This document shows positions 45,763-55,039 of a DNA stretch of 64,000 bases, in pieces. The notes below the pieces were generated by a model. It worked only from the letters and a program-made list of their open reading frames with translations. It searched no databases and had not been told where the DNA came from. Source of the DNA: Fulvitalea axinellae (GTDB lineage Bacteria > Bacteroidota > Bacteroidia > Cytophagales > Cyclobacteriaceae); assembly GCF_036492835.1 (NCBI RefSeq), contig NZ_AP025319.1:124001-188000 (forward strand), in the 5' to 3' direction. Numbering within the stretch: the first letter of the stretch is position 1; each line of letters starts with the position of its first letter. Made by a program: the position numbers and the translations under genes.

Positions 45763-46734
45763 ATGAAAAAGCATATAATCGTTTTGTGCCTTCTTATGAC
45801 GGCTGTCTATTTTGGTGTCGACGCCCAGAGTAGGGTTACGTTCCGGCAAGCCTTCCAGACTCCCCATGTGATCAACCCCGCCTTTTCGGGCATAAACCCC
45901 TATTGGTCCGTACATGCGAACTACGGGCAGGTGGGAGTGGGCGACGGCCTCACCAACAGCACTTTTCAGGTAGCTGCCAACCTGTCGTTTTCATCTGCTG
46001 AGGGCTGGAAGAGGCGGTCTGGGCGCACCGACAGACAGGCCTTTATGAAACGCCATGGCCTGTCCCTGAGCTTGGGACAGCAACGTTTCGGAGAAATCGT
46101 CCGCACAATGCCTCAGCTGAGCTATGGCGTGCACATACCCTTGAGCCGAAAAATGATGTTGGCGGCGGGAGCCGGAGGGCTGTACTTTACCGAACGAGTC
46201 GACGTGCAACAGTTGTATGTCCGGGATCCCCAGGACCCAGACTATATCGAGTTCCTTAATAATGACGGCAAACGCAAGGAGTACGGGCTTAGAGTGGGCG
46301 TGGCGTTGTACGCGTCTAATTATTACGTGGGCTACGCCCTTTCCAGAAGGTTGGTGGCCACGGGGTACGAGCTTCAAAGGGAGAGGGACTTGGACGAGCA
46401 CATCATTTCGGCGGGTTACCGACAAGCGTTGAACGAGGATTTCCAATGGCTCTCATCCACTGTCCTGCGTATAGATGACGAAGCGGATTTTCAACCCTCG
46501 TTCTCTTCCCAAATCCAGTATCGGAGGACGTTCCGGGCCGGGTTGCTCTACAGCCACGACGAGGCATTGACTTTCTTGACGGGTTTGACCTACAAAGACA
46601 AGTACCGGATTGACATGACTCTGTCGAGGCCAATGAAGACGGAATACAACTTCACACAAAACAAATCAATGGTTGAGGTGGCGCTTAGCATATTCTTCAA
46701 AAGACGTTCAGGACAGCAGAGGCATTTTTGGTAG
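45763..46734 (+). CDS. PorP/SprF-family T9SS outer-membrane protein
   Basis: 323 aa with a signal peptide ending DAQS. It has the family opening (VTFRQAFQTPHVINPAFSG) and an outer-membrane beta-barrel pattern throughout. SprF-like proteins are encoded next to, and needed for, surface display of T9SS type B cargo such as SprB. The one-base gap to the adhesin gene makes this adhesin the probable client. Confidence 0.92.
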   Translation: MKKHIIVLCLLMTAVYFGVDAQSRVTFRQAFQTPHVINPAFSGINPYWSVHANYGQVGVGDGLTNSTFQVAANLSFSSAEGWKRRSGRTDRQAFMKRHGLSLSLGQQRFGEIVRTMPQLSYGVHIPLSRKMMLAAGAGGLYFTERVDVQQLYVRDPQDPDYIEFLNNDGKRKEYGLRVGVALYASNYYVGYALSRRLVATGYELQRERDLDEHIISAGYRQALNEDFQWLSSTVLRIDDEADFQPSFSSQIQYRRTFRAGLLYSHDEALTFLTGLTYKDKYRIDMTLSRPMKTEYNFTQNKSMVEVALSIFFKRRSGQQRHFW

Positions 46735-46844
46735 GTGTTAGGATTTAGTTTATCCGGTGATGAAAAAGTAACAGTACGCTGTGACGTTTGCTAATTGTTA
46801 TTGATTTATTTATCATTTGATATGGATCCACTTATCCGATATAG

Positions 46845-46872
46845 GTAGAGACAGGGTATGCCCTGTCTCTAC
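46845..46872. terminator. Hairpin GTAGAGACAGGG-TATG-CCCTGTCTCTAC
   Basis: Perfect 12-bp stem, 4-nt loop, between the convergent PorP/SprF and monooxygenase genes. No T run follows, but the position fits a bidirectional terminator. The stem core GTAGAGACA recurs at 59409-59446. Confidence 0.55.
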
Positions 46873-46907
46873 ATGATAAACGCAAAGCCTAAAAACTCAA
46901 TTCAAGA

Positions 46908-47198
46908 TCACCCCTCAAACCAAGTTGAAAGGTCAATATCGCCATCTACAAACTGATCCATCTTGGCTACGAAATCCTGAAGGTGAGTGTTATTCATGTG
47001 TTTCTGCCAAAGGTCATGGCTCGTCCAGTTTTCATAAAACATAAATTCGCCTTCGTTGTCCGTATTCACGTGAAGACGATATTCAAGGCACCCTTCCTCT
47101 TTTAATGTGATAGGAATCAATGCTTCAAGGGCTTTTCTCGTTTCTGATTCTTTACCCTTTTGCGCTTTAAGTTTGGCTACAATCGTTAATTTTTTCAT
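46908..47198 (-). CDS. Antibiotic-biosynthesis-monooxygenase (ABM) domain protein, putative quinol monooxygenase
   Basis: 96 aa, a single ABM ferredoxin-like domain (KLTIVAKLKAQKGKE, EEGCLEYRLHVN, FMFYENWTSHDLWQKHMNN). YgiN-like members act on quinols, so a redox or detoxification role is likely. Divergent from an AraC regulator with an operator-like dyad between them, suggesting regulation by that protein. Confidence 0.85.
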   Translation of the reverse strand: MKKLTIVAKLKAQKGKESETRKALEALIPITLKEEGCLEYRLHVNTDNEGEFMFYENWTSHDLWQKHMNNTHLQDFVAKMDQFVDGDIDLSTWFEG

Positions 47199-47228
47199 GA
47201 TGACAGTTATTTGATTTTTTGAATGTTA

Positions 47229-47250
47229 CAAAGGTATACGACCTTAGGTC
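47229..47250 (-). promoter_or_regulatory. Promoter and dyad upstream of the monooxygenase gene
   Basis: On the minus strand a perfect -7 element TACCTTTG (47229-47236) lies 31 bp before the start codon. Just upstream is the dyad GACCT-T-AGGTC (47240-47250), a likely operator for the divergent AraC regulator. Confidence 0.45.
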
Positions 47251-47372
47251 ATAGATTGACGTATATAAATTGGCTTGGTATGTATATAAAAAGGTTTGTG
47301 GCCGTTACTCTTTATGAATAAGAAAGGAAAAGGCTAATATTGTTTCAATATTACATCATAAAGTAGCGAGCG

Positions 47373-48236
47373 ATGGATACCGAACACACCTTTGAGCCTT
47401 TTGAGATACACGTACAGGAACTAGACACATGGACTAAGCGACCGCACCGACATAATTTTTTTGAATTGGTTTATATCGACAAAGGGAGGGGGGAACAATG
47501 TATCAATGACAAAACTTTCGAATACAAAGAGGGGAACGTTTTCTTGCTTCCGCCATTGGATTGTCATTCGTTTAAAATACACGAGAAGACGACTTTCTAT
47601 TTTATCCGCTTCACTGATTTATACTTTTCGAAAGAAGCTCTTAGAGGGAATTATAACGAATGGTTCAAAAAGCTCAGTTACATACTTTCAAACTATAACA
47701 AAGTGGCTGGCGATGTGATCAAAACGCGTTCTTGTCTTGAAAGGCAGTTACTCGTGAGCCTTATAAAACAAACCTACCAGGAATACCTTAGCAAAGACAG
47801 TTATTCGGCTGTCATTATTGAGAGTCTGATGGTTACGATTTTGAATATTTTGGCCCGAAACATCGAAAAGAAATACATTGACGAAGGGCATTCTGAAGAT
47901 CACCGTTTCGGTGAAATCATACGATATATTCAGAACAATATCTATGATAAACACAAAATAAGCGTTGATCATTTGGCCGATCATTTTCACATTTCTCCAA
48001 CATATTTCAGCGAATACTTCCGTAAGCATTCACCGCATACCTTTCAAGAATATGTGATGAAATCGAAATTAAAACTAGCGGAAAGCTACATCCGGCACAG
48101 TGAATACACAATCAAAGAAGTCGCTTATATTCTTGGCTTTACAGACGCCAGTCACTTGTCAAGAGCTTTCAAAAAGAACTATGGCATGACAATACAGGAA
48201 TTCAAATCAGGCAAGCAACCATTTTGCGATAATTAG
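47373..48236 (+). CDS. AraC-family transcriptional regulator
   Basis: 287 aa. It has a cupin N-terminal domain (RPHRHNFFELVYIDKGRG) and C-terminal paired HTH (SVDHLADHFHISPTYFSEYFRK, TIKEVAYILGFTDASHLSRAFK). It is divergent from the ABM gene and probably controls it. The downstream neighbour is a broken lipoprotein gene on the other strand. Confidence 0.9.
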   Translation: MDTEHTFEPFEIHVQELDTWTKRPHRHNFFELVYIDKGRGEQCINDKTFEYKEGNVFLLPPLDCHSFKIHEKTTFYFIRFTDLYFSKEALRGNYNEWFKKLSYILSNYNKVAGDVIKTRSCLERQLLVSLIKQTYQEYLSKDSYSAVIIESLMVTILNILARNIEKKYIDEGHSEDHRFGEIIRYIQNNIYDKHKISVDHLADHFHISPTYFSEYFRKHSPHTFQEYVMKSKLKLAESYIRHSEYTIKEVAYILGFTDASHLSRAFKKNYGMTIQEFKSGKQPFCDN

Positions 48237-48273
48237 AAAAGGACGGGCTACCCCTTTGCGTCGATTTTTTTAA

Positions 48274-48630
48274 TTAATGATCATGCTCATCACCCTCTTC
48301 CTCAATAAGGATCTGGGAGACGTGTTCCGCTATGTTGCCACTCTTGTCCAATACTGAAATGTGCAGGTGGTATTCGCCGTGCTTTACTTCGGCGGGAATC
48401 ATTATTTCGATTTTGTCTTTTTTCCAATCAAGGTTATGAGTCGTACCGCTGATCTGCACGACCTTGTTTAGGTTATATGGGTCTTCGTGGCCTTCTGAAT
48501 ATTGGCGGAGATTTATTGTGTTTTGGACTAGGCTGTGGGAATGTGAGTGGCCGTCGCCCGCATAGTGAATGTCAACTTTGTAGCTTGCCAAGCCCTTGTT
48601 GTCTGTGAACTTGGCTTTGAGGTTGATGGA
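48274..48630 (-). pseudogene. Truncated copy of the His-rich DUF4625-type lipoprotein gene
   Basis: Nearly identical to the C-terminal two thirds of the intact gene at 50919-51443, down to the stop codon and the TTAATGATCATG at its end. The coding match stops at about 48630, where repeat copy D begins. Signal peptide and lipobox are therefore lost and the gene is dead. Confidence 0.85.
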
Positions 48631-48752
48631 CCCTCGGCCGTTTTCGGTTTCTTAGCAGGATGCGTTGGCCATTTGGCCGTAACCCCAAGGCAGTATTAGA
48701 GAAAGAGATGGAAAATCCAGTGCGTTAGGCATGTCGGATTTTTTGCGTTATC
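48631..48752 (-). repeat. Dispersed repeat, copy D, interrupting a lipoprotein gene
   Basis: The reverse complement matches copy A in segments: TCGGCCGTTTTCGG, TTGGCCATTTGGC and TGGAAAATCCAG...TCGGATTTTTTGCGTT. There is an internal deletion relative to A. Its left edge coincides with the point where the lipoprotein homology ends. Confidence 0.7.
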
Positions 48753-48921
48753 CTAGGGCGATGCCTTAGGTTGGTGAATGTAGGACCTTTGGCCTATGAA
48801 ATTTGTGGCGATTAAATCGGTTTGGAGCTTGCCGGTGGATGTAAAGTATATGTTTTTTTGTGTAGTTTAGGAAGCAAAAAGATTGGTCGATAAATTTATT
48901 TTTCAAGTTATAAATGACATT

Positions 48922-49404
48922 ATGAAAAAAGATGTTGTAAAGGTAAGTTTTTCAGAGCTCCGATCCGCCTATGAAGAAGTTATCTCTTTTGTAAGTTATT
49001 ATAGTTGTATGGACGTCCCTCATACACAGGAAACAAGATTAGAAAAAGACTTGTGTTTTTCAGGGTTAGATAGTTTTTCATTACTTGAGATGTTTTCAAA
49101 AAAATTTAATGTAAGCTTTGACGGAGTGGATCTTGATAAGTACTTAATGCCTGAATTTGGTGGATCCAGAGGGTGTTTTCGTCTTTTATTATTTCCTGTT
49201 TTTTTGCCATACGCTATTGTCAAATACATAATTGGGCTTTTTGTATCACTATTCTCTGAAAAATTATCGACGCATATCAGATTATATGATATTCCTATTT
49301 TCAGAATAGCTGACAGGAAGGATATTTCATTGGGAGATCTGACAACTTCAGTACTATTGAAGAAGTTCACTGAGAGAGAGAATATAGTATTCGTAATTGG
49401 CTAA
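48922..49404 (+). CDS. DUF1493-family protein (acyl-carrier-like)
   Basis: 160 aa from ATG 48922; a TTG at 48883 with an AGGAAG upstream could add 13 residues. The core RLEKDLCFSGLDSFSLLEMF followed by KFNVSFDGVDLDKYLMPEFG matches DUF1493, a small family with an acyl-carrier-protein-like fold, here with the Asp-Ser position kept as LDSFS. A hydrophobic stretch (LLLFPVFLPYAIVKYIIGLF) follows. Function unknown; no biosynthetic neighbours. Confidence 0.7.
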   Translation: MKKDVVKVSFSELRSAYEEVISFVSYYSCMDVPHTQETRLEKDLCFSGLDSFSLLEMFSKKFNVSFDGVDLDKYLMPEFGGSRGCFRLLLFPVFLPYAIVKYIIGLFVSLFSEKLSTHIRLYDIPIFRIADRKDISLGDLTTSVLLKKFTERENIVFVIG

Positions 49405-49437
49405 AAAAATCCCTGGTTTGGTTAAGATTTTATCCGT

Positions 49438-49465
49438 CCGTTCCAAGCCTAGAGGCTTGAAACGG
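49438..49465. terminator. Hairpin between DUF1493 and oxidoreductase genes
   Basis: CCGTTCCAAGCC-TAGA-GGCTTGAAACGG forms a near-perfect stem between convergent genes. No T run is present, so only possibly a terminator. Confidence 0.35.
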
Positions 49466-49545
49466 CTGGCTATTAAACGAGTGGGGTGAGTCCATCTCCT
49501 TATGAGGGTTGTGCAGTTATTTTGCTTCTCGGATGACAGTGAAGC

Positions 49546-50613
49546 CTATTCCTCGTCCTTATTTCGACTTACTTTCAATACAATTTTCCCAATATGTTTT
49601 TTAGCTAAAAAAGCTTTTTGTGCATCAACTATTTCCTCAAGTGAAAATATATTGCTCACCAATGGCTTGATGTTTCCGCTCTCAATATGGCTAACTAAGT
49701 TTGAGAATACATTTTTCTCCAAAACTGTACACCCAAAAAAACTCAAATCCTTAAGATAAAGCCTTCTCACGTCCAATTCAACATGAGGCCCTGCGATTGC
49801 TCCTGCGACTACATATCTGCCAAACGGCTTGAGTGCTTCTATCAATTCTGGAAATTGTTTTCCCGCAGCTAAATCAATTACCACATCAATACGATCTACC
49901 CCTAGGGTTGATACAATACTTTTATCTCTTAACAGGACTTCGTCTGCTCCAAGATTTAGAATATCGCTTACTTTTGATTCGCTTGTTATACCAATCACTT
50001 TTGCCCCTCGCGCTTTTGCCAATTGTACAGCCGCGGAACCTACACCTCCAGATGCCCCCGTTATTAGTACGGTATCTTTTTTGCCGACATTAGCTCTTGT
50101 CAGCATATTTTCAGCCGTTGAATATGAACATGGAAATGATGCCAATTCAACATCTTTTAGCTTACTATTGATTTTATACGCATGTTCGCTATCAACGACG
50201 GTGTACTCTGCAAATCCACCATTGCACTCGGATCCAAAATACCACGATTGGGGCAAGGTCTCTCCTTTTGCTCTTCTTAAACAGGGTTCTATCAATACCC
50301 TCTCATTCAGACGGTCCTCTTTAACATCTTTACCAACCGCAACTATCCGACCGCATACATCCGCTCCTTGAATTCTTGGGAATTCAATTGCGTTTCCTGA
50401 CCAAGTGGCGTCCTCACTATCATTACCTGATTTGGAATACCAAGCTAACCGAGTATTTATATCCGTATTATTTATTGCGGCGGCACCGACTTTTATTAAA
50501 ACTTCCGTTGGTCCGGGACTTGGGACTGGAATATCTTCACGTATTTCTAATACGTCAAACGATCCGTGTCCATTCAAATATACCCCGCGCATTTTCTCTG
50601 GTATTATACTCAT
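49546..50613 (-). CDS. Zinc-binding-dehydrogenase-family NAD(P)H oxidoreductase (quinone reductase-like)
   Basis: 355 aa from ATG 50613 (MSIIPEKMRGVYLNGHG); the codon at 50655 would add 14 residues. GroES-like N-terminal domain (GPTEVLIKVGAAAINNTDINTR, IQGADVCGRIVAVG) and a Rossmann domain with TGASGGVGSAAVQLAKARGA. This is the medium-chain dehydrogenase/reductase superfamily, probably acting on quinones or enones with NADPH. The gene stands alone. Confidence 0.88.
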   Translation of the reverse strand: MSIIPEKMRGVYLNGHGSFDVLEIREDIPVPSPGPTEVLIKVGAAAINNTDINTRLAWYSKSGNDSEDATWSGNAIEFPRIQGADVCGRIVAVGKDVKEDRLNERVLIEPCLRRAKGETLPQSWYFGSECNGGFAEYTVVDSEHAYKINSKLKDVELASFPCSYSTAENMLTRANVGKKDTVLITGASGGVGSAAVQLAKARGAKVIGITSESKVSDILNLGADEVLLRDKSIVSTLGVDRIDVVIDLAAGKQFPELIEALKPFGRYVVAGAIAGPHVELDVRRLYLKDLSFFGCTVLEKNVFSNLVSHIESGNIKPLVSNIFSLEEIVDAQKAFLAKKHIGKIVLKVSRNKDEE

Positions 50614-50689
50614 ATTTTGATTGCTATTTTTTAATCTTATGCTATAACATATCAATAACAGGAATTCCTGCTATTTTCTATGCGCAAAG

Positions 50690-50866
50690 ATACCTTGGTT
50701 GTTTAAGAAAAGGATCTATAGCACAAAAAAACGAAGCGCTCAACCCCAAGATAAGGGGTTGGGTGAATTATTACAGACGTTTCAGCAAGATCGCTATAAC
50801 CCGTTCATGGGTTTTTGGAATTCATATGGTCTCATGGCTTTTCCATCGAGGGCGCGCGCCATGAAA
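50690..50866 (+). pseudogene. Group II intron reverse transcriptase/maturase remnant (C-terminal fragment)
   Basis: The reading frame from about 50690 gives GSIAQKNEALNPKIRGWVNYYRRFSK, the conserved end of the maturase region of group II intron proteins (LNPxxRGWxNYY). Nothing upstream resembles the reverse transcriptase. It is a scrap, and it abuts the duplicated lipoprotein segment. Confidence 0.7.
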
Positions 50867-50918
50867 ACAAGTATCTTTTTTCTTGGCACTTGCAGAGAGA
50901 TTTTTCTTTTGCGCCATA

Positions 50919-51443
50919 TTAATGATCATGCTCATCACCCTCTTCCTCGATAAGGATCTGGGAGACGTGTTCCGCTATGTTACCGCTTTGGTCCAATACT
51001 GAAATGTGCAGGTGGTATTCGCCGTGCTTTACTTCGGCGGGAATCATTATTTCGATTTTGTCTTTTTTCCAATCAAGGTTATGAGTCGTACCGCTGATCT
51101 GCACGATTTTGTTTAGGTTATATGGGTCTTCGTCTCCTTCTGAATATTGGCGGAGGTTTATTGTGTTTTGGGCTAGGCCGTGGGAATGTGAGTGGCCGTC
51201 GCCCGCATAGTGAATGTCCACTTTGTAGCTTGCCAAGCCCTCGTTGTCTGTGAACTTGGCTTTGAGGTTGATGGCCTCGCCCGTGTGGAGTACCTGCAAG
51301 GTGTGTCCTTCGAAGGTTTCGGTAATATCACTGGCGATTACGTCGCTGATCACCGGTTTGGTGAAATCGTCGTCGGAATCGCTGGAGCATGACTGTGCCG
51401 TAATTCCTGCGAAAAGGAGGAAGTAGAGAATCGTCTTTTTCAT
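50919..51443 (-). CDS. His-rich DUF4625-type lipoprotein (copy 1)
   Basis: 174 aa. Signal peptide with lipobox ITAQSC followed by SSDSDDD. The mature part is an Ig-like DUF4625-type fold (INLKAKFTDNEGLASYKVDI, GEYHLHISVLD) with a His cluster GDGHSHSHG and a His-rich end DEHDH, both suited to binding Zn or a similar metal. It shares its fold and tag with the paralog 520 bp upstream and lies downstream of a TonB receptor gene, suggesting a joint role in metal capture at the outer membrane. Confidence 0.85.
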   Translation of the reverse strand: MKKTILYFLLFAGITAQSCSSDSDDDFTKPVISDVIASDITETFEGHTLQVLHTGEAINLKAKFTDNEGLASYKVDIHYAGDGHSHSHGLAQNTINLRQYSEGDEDPYNLNKIVQISGTTHNLDWKKDKIEIMIPAEVKHGEYHLHISVLDQSGNIAEHVSQILIEEEGDEHDH

Positions 51444-51962
51444 TATTGGTTATGTTTCCCGAAAAGGAGGTTTCGGACAATGTGAGTTTTATTCCTTTTG
51501 TGTCTGCTTTTTTATGCAGACAGGAAATGCCCGACCACTAAGTGTCGGTGTGGGGATTGATTATTCTGGATATCCTTATGCATTTCGACATAATTATTGG
51601 CATTTAAAAGACGACATCCCGAAACCATAAACAGCTTGCTTAATAACTAGCTCCGGTGTTACTTTTTCAGATGAAAAAGTAACCAAAAAATCTTCTAAAT
51701 ACGGCTACAAATTTTTCTTCCATCCAAAAGCATTGCGGTTATGGAAGAAAAATAAAGGCCTGAAATTAGTTTTTTGGAACGCATTGGATTCAATAATCTC
51801 ATAGCCTATGAGACGAATAAAACAAGGGTGATTTTTTTCAGGTGTATAGTTTGGTATAGGATCGGTGTTTCTACCTATGGTTGCACCTGATAGGAGGAGT
51901 GGGGATCTGAAAAATATGGGACTTCGTTTTTACACAAAGTCCCTTTCGATTGTTAATTCTTC
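51444..51962. other. Spacer between the two lipoprotein genes, with hairpins
   Basis: 519 bp, no gene. Two hairpins: TGTCTGC/GCAGACA at 51501-51522 and TTACTTTTTC-AGAT-GAAAAAGTAA at 51659-51682. It may contain a separate promoter for copy 1. Confidence 0.4.
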
Positions 51963-52478
51963 TCAGTGATCGTGGTCTTCGCCTTCTTCCTCAATGAGGA
52001 TTTGAGAGATATGCTCGGCTGAGTTTCCACTTTCATCCAATACCGAAATGATCAGGTGGTATTCGCCATGCTTTACTTCGGCTGGGATAACCACTTCTAT
52101 CTTGTCCTTTTTCCAGTCAAGATTATGTACCGTACCGCTGATCTGTACAATCTTGTTCAGTTTATAAGGATCCTCTACAGAAGCCATACGGAGACTTCCG
52201 GTGTTTTGGGCCACGCTATGGCTGTGGTCATGCCCTTCGGCGAAGTGAATGTCCACTTTGTAGCTCGCTAGGCCTTCGTTGTCAGTAAACTTGGCTTTGA
52301 GGTTGATGGCCTCGCCTGTGTGGAGTACCTGAAGGGTTTCACCTTCTACGGTTTCTGTGATGTCGCTGGCAACCACGTCGCTGATAACGGGTTTTGTAGA
52401 GTCATCATCTGAGTCGCTGGAGCAAGACTGAGCAGTTATTCCGGCGAAAATCAAGAAATAGAGAATGGTCTTTTTCAT
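51963..52478 (-). CDS. His-rich DUF4625-type lipoprotein (copy 2)
   Basis: 171 aa, clearly paralogous to the protein at 50919-51443 but diverged in the middle (HFAEGHDHSHSVAQNTGSLR). Same lipobox (TAQSC), same DUF4625-like body and same acidic/His end (EDHDH). It is transcribed 195 bp after the TonB receptor gene, so it is the likelier direct partner of that receptor. Confidence 0.85.
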   Translation of the reverse strand: MKKTILYFLIFAGITAQSCSSDSDDDSTKPVISDVVASDITETVEGETLQVLHTGEAINLKAKFTDNEGLASYKVDIHFAEGHDHSHSVAQNTGSLRMASVEDPYKLNKIVQISGTVHNLDWKKDKIEVVIPAEVKHGEYHLIISVLDESGNSAEHISQILIEEEGEDHDH

Positions 52479-52559
52479 TTCTAATCGTATTTCCGAAGCT
52501 GTTATTCGGGTTGTGGTGAATGTTTCTTTTTATGTTAATCTTATTCCCTGTGTCTTATG

Positions 52560-52609
52560 GAGCTTGGAAGCTCCCTTTAGGTACAGACACAAGGCTGGAG
52601 CCTTGCGTC
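52560..52609. terminator. Two adjacent hairpins between TonB receptor and lipoprotein genes
   Basis: GAGCTT-GG-AAGCTC (52560-52573) and GACACAAGGCT-GG-AGCCTTGCGTC (52586-52609, one wobble pair). They may reduce or stabilise read-through from the receptor gene into the lipoprotein gene. Confidence 0.45.
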
Positions 52610-52673
52610 GGCATATGCTTTTCTGTGTTACCAGTTTAGGTACTATTTACTTTTTACTCTATTGTATTCAAAA

Positions 52674-55019
52674 TCAATAAGAAGCCAATCGCCACTCTAG
52701 CTTGATCTGGAAGTTTCGGCCCTGTTCGGGAAGTTCCAGTATACGGTAGCGACTCAGGTGTTTCATATAGTTAGTGTCGAGCAAGTTGTTGGCGTTGAAC
52801 GACAGCCTGACGTCGTGATGGCGGAGCTTAAGCGTAGTGCCCATATAGGCGTCCAAGAGGGTGAAACCTTCGGTAGCCGGTTCGTTGCGGTCGACTCTGT
52901 CTTGGTCGGTTGCCAGTGTGTAATTCAGACCCACATAGGGTTTTATTTTTGAAGAAACCGGATGGCGGTACTCCACTCCCAACATACCCGAAAGAGGCGG
53001 AGTAAACGGTAGCGGTCTGTTATCGTCCAAGTTTTGGGCGTAAACGTAATCCGCCGAAACGGTTGTGTTGAACCGCTCGGACCATTCGATGTCGGCTTGA
53101 ACTTCGAAGCCGGTATGCAAGGCCTTGTTTGACTTGTATCTGTATATCTGTCCGGCGCCGGAAATGTCAGAGAACTCGCCGGTCGGGCTTAGGTAATTGA
53201 AATTGTCAAAGTAATTGAGGAACAGGTCCGTGTGTACGGACAGGATACCTTTTTGGAAACCGACGGAGAGGTCGGATTGGTAACCCGTTTCGGGGTCCAG
53301 CGTGGCGTCGCCTTGGATATAGCGGAACGTACCGTGGTGAACCCCGTTGGCGAAGAGTTCGGCGGGGTTGGGGAAGCGGTAAGACCTTCCTACGTTTAGC
53401 GCCAAGTCCCAATCGCCTTCGGTATAGCGTGCGCCTATGCTGGCTGCTACTCCAAAATATGTGTTTTCAGTGTCTTTGGCCCGCTTCCAGTATTGGTCGG
53501 GCTGGACTGGGTCGTAGTACAGCGTGTCAGTGTATTCGTACGCTTCGATGGAGGCGAAGTCGGTCCTTACGCCACCCGAAAGTGTCCATGATTCGGCCAG
53601 GTCTTTTTCCATCAGCCAATAAGCTCCCGCCTCGTATTTCCGGTATTCCGGAATCAGGAATTCGAAGCCGTCTCGCTCGTTATGTTGGGCCGAAAGGTCA
53701 ACGCCAACGGTGTGTCTGAGGCCCTCGCCGGTGGTTTTGGCCGTTAATTCCCCGCTGTAAGTTTGCAGAATCAGGCCGTTGGCCAAAGGATCTGTTAAGG
53801 TAACCGGGCGCCCGTGCGACATAGGTTTGGATTCTTCCCTACGGCGGTTGCGCTGATAGGCTACGGTGCCGGTAATCTCCAAGCCGGGAAGGTTATATTC
53901 TCCGTTTACCGATACCTGCGTGTGGCGGTTGCGTTGGCGTGGCACGTCCGGATAACGGCTTTCTTTGGCATAACCGTCGAGCATACGCCCGCTCGGCGTT
54001 CCTACGGCGCCCGGGAAAAGGCCCATAGTTTGCTGATAGTCCGATATTTTCAGTTCGATTTCTCCTTTGTCAAAATGCTTTCCGAAGGTGGACGAGAAGC
54101 TTTTTTCCTCGCCGGAAGTATTGGCCAATACGCCGTCTTCCAGCTTGTAAACGTATCCGAGATAGTGGTACTCGTCGGCAGGTACTCTGTAGTTGCCGAA
54201 GGAGTGGTACGATACGTTAATATCAGTATAGAAGTCCGCTTGGTGAGTGGCGACGTTTGCCGACATTCCCAACGAACGGTTATTGCTTCGGTATACGGTC
54301 GATACGCCGGCGGTTGTCTTGCCGGCCGGAGGTGGTTCTTTGGCTTTGATATTCACCACGCCGCCTATTCCGTCGGAACCGTAGCGGAAAGCCACCGGAC
54401 CTTTGACTATCTCCACTTCGCCTACGGCATTAGGATCTATCTGCACGCCGTGGTCATTTCCCCATTGGTGGTCTTCGCGTTTTACGCCATCAGTATTCAG
54501 CACGATCCGGTCGCCGGACATTCCGCGTATCACGGGTTTGCTTATGCCCACGCCCACGTTCATAGTCCCTACACCCGCCACTTTCTCTGTCAGTTCGAAG
54601 AGCGTGTTGCCGGCGTGTCTGCCCAAGTCTTCGGCGCTGGTGATTTGCGCTCCAAAGGTACTTCCCACATCATGCTCCCTTTCGCCCTTTACGGTCACTT
54701 CTCCCAATTCCAGCAAAGAGGGTTGCATCCTTACGGTTATTTCGCCTGTGGATTTAGATCCTTTGGTTTGGAGAATCGTGTCGGCGTAACCGACCATTTT
54801 GAAGTATAAAGCGCTGTTGTTTTTTGGAAAGCTGATCCGAAAACGTCCGCCGTGATCCGTTACCGCCTTGGCATCCATACTTTTCGTAAAGACGAATACA
54901 CCTTCAAGCGCTTTGCCATCGGTGGAGTCCAGAACGCGACCTTTGAGCGTAACGTTTTGAGCTATGGCCGGAATGGAGAGGAGTAAGAGAAATACGTACG
55001 TTATTATCGGTTTTATCAT
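52674..55019 (-). CDS. TonB-dependent outer-membrane receptor, probably for a metal
   Basis: 781 aa with a signal peptide (IITYVFLLLLSIPAIAQ). It has a carboxypeptidase-regulatory domain (KGRVLDSTDGKALEGVFVF), a plug domain (VIRGMSGDRIVLNTDG, IEIVKGP-type VEIVKGPVAFRYGSDGIGG) and a long beta-barrel ending in aromatic-rich strands. A His/Asp stretch, KREDHQWGNDHG, lies in the plug. Two His-rich lipoproteins follow, and the promoter carries a TTGCA/TGCAA dyad typical of a Fur-superfamily site. Zinc import under Zur-like control is the best guess, but the substrate is inferred. Confidence 0.9.
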   Translation of the reverse strand: MIKPIITYVFLLLLSIPAIAQNVTLKGRVLDSTDGKALEGVFVFTKSMDAKAVTDHGGRFRISFPKNNSALYFKMVGYADTILQTKGSKSTGEITVRMQPSLLELGEVTVKGEREHDVGSTFGAQITSAEDLGRHAGNTLFELTEKVAGVGTMNVGVGISKPVIRGMSGDRIVLNTDGVKREDHQWGNDHGVQIDPNAVGEVEIVKGPVAFRYGSDGIGGVVNIKAKEPPPAGKTTAGVSTVYRSNNRSLGMSANVATHQADFYTDINVSYHSFGNYRVPADEYHYLGYVYKLEDGVLANTSGEEKSFSSTFGKHFDKGEIELKISDYQQTMGLFPGAVGTPSGRMLDGYAKESRYPDVPRQRNRHTQVSVNGEYNLPGLEITGTVAYQRNRRREESKPMSHGRPVTLTDPLANGLILQTYSGELTAKTTGEGLRHTVGVDLSAQHNERDGFEFLIPEYRKYEAGAYWLMEKDLAESWTLSGGVRTDFASIEAYEYTDTLYYDPVQPDQYWKRAKDTENTYFGVAASIGARYTEGDWDLALNVGRSYRFPNPAELFANGVHHGTFRYIQGDATLDPETGYQSDLSVGFQKGILSVHTDLFLNYFDNFNYLSPTGEFSDISGAGQIYRYKSNKALHTGFEVQADIEWSERFNTTVSADYVYAQNLDDNRPLPFTPPLSGMLGVEYRHPVSSKIKPYVGLNYTLATDQDRVDRNEPATEGFTLLDAYMGTTLKLRHHDVRLSFNANNLLDTNYMKHLSRYRILELPEQGRNFQIKLEWRLASY

Positions 55020-55039
55020 GTCGTGCTTATGAAACTATG

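Noticed and set aside
50376..50864. 162-codon frame as a whole gene
   Set aside because: Its first two thirds are antisense to the oxidoreductase; only the end (from about 50690) matches a maturase, so it is listed as a remnant.
53814..54809. 331-codon plus-strand frame opposite the TonB receptor
   Set aside because: Shadow of a well-supported receptor gene.
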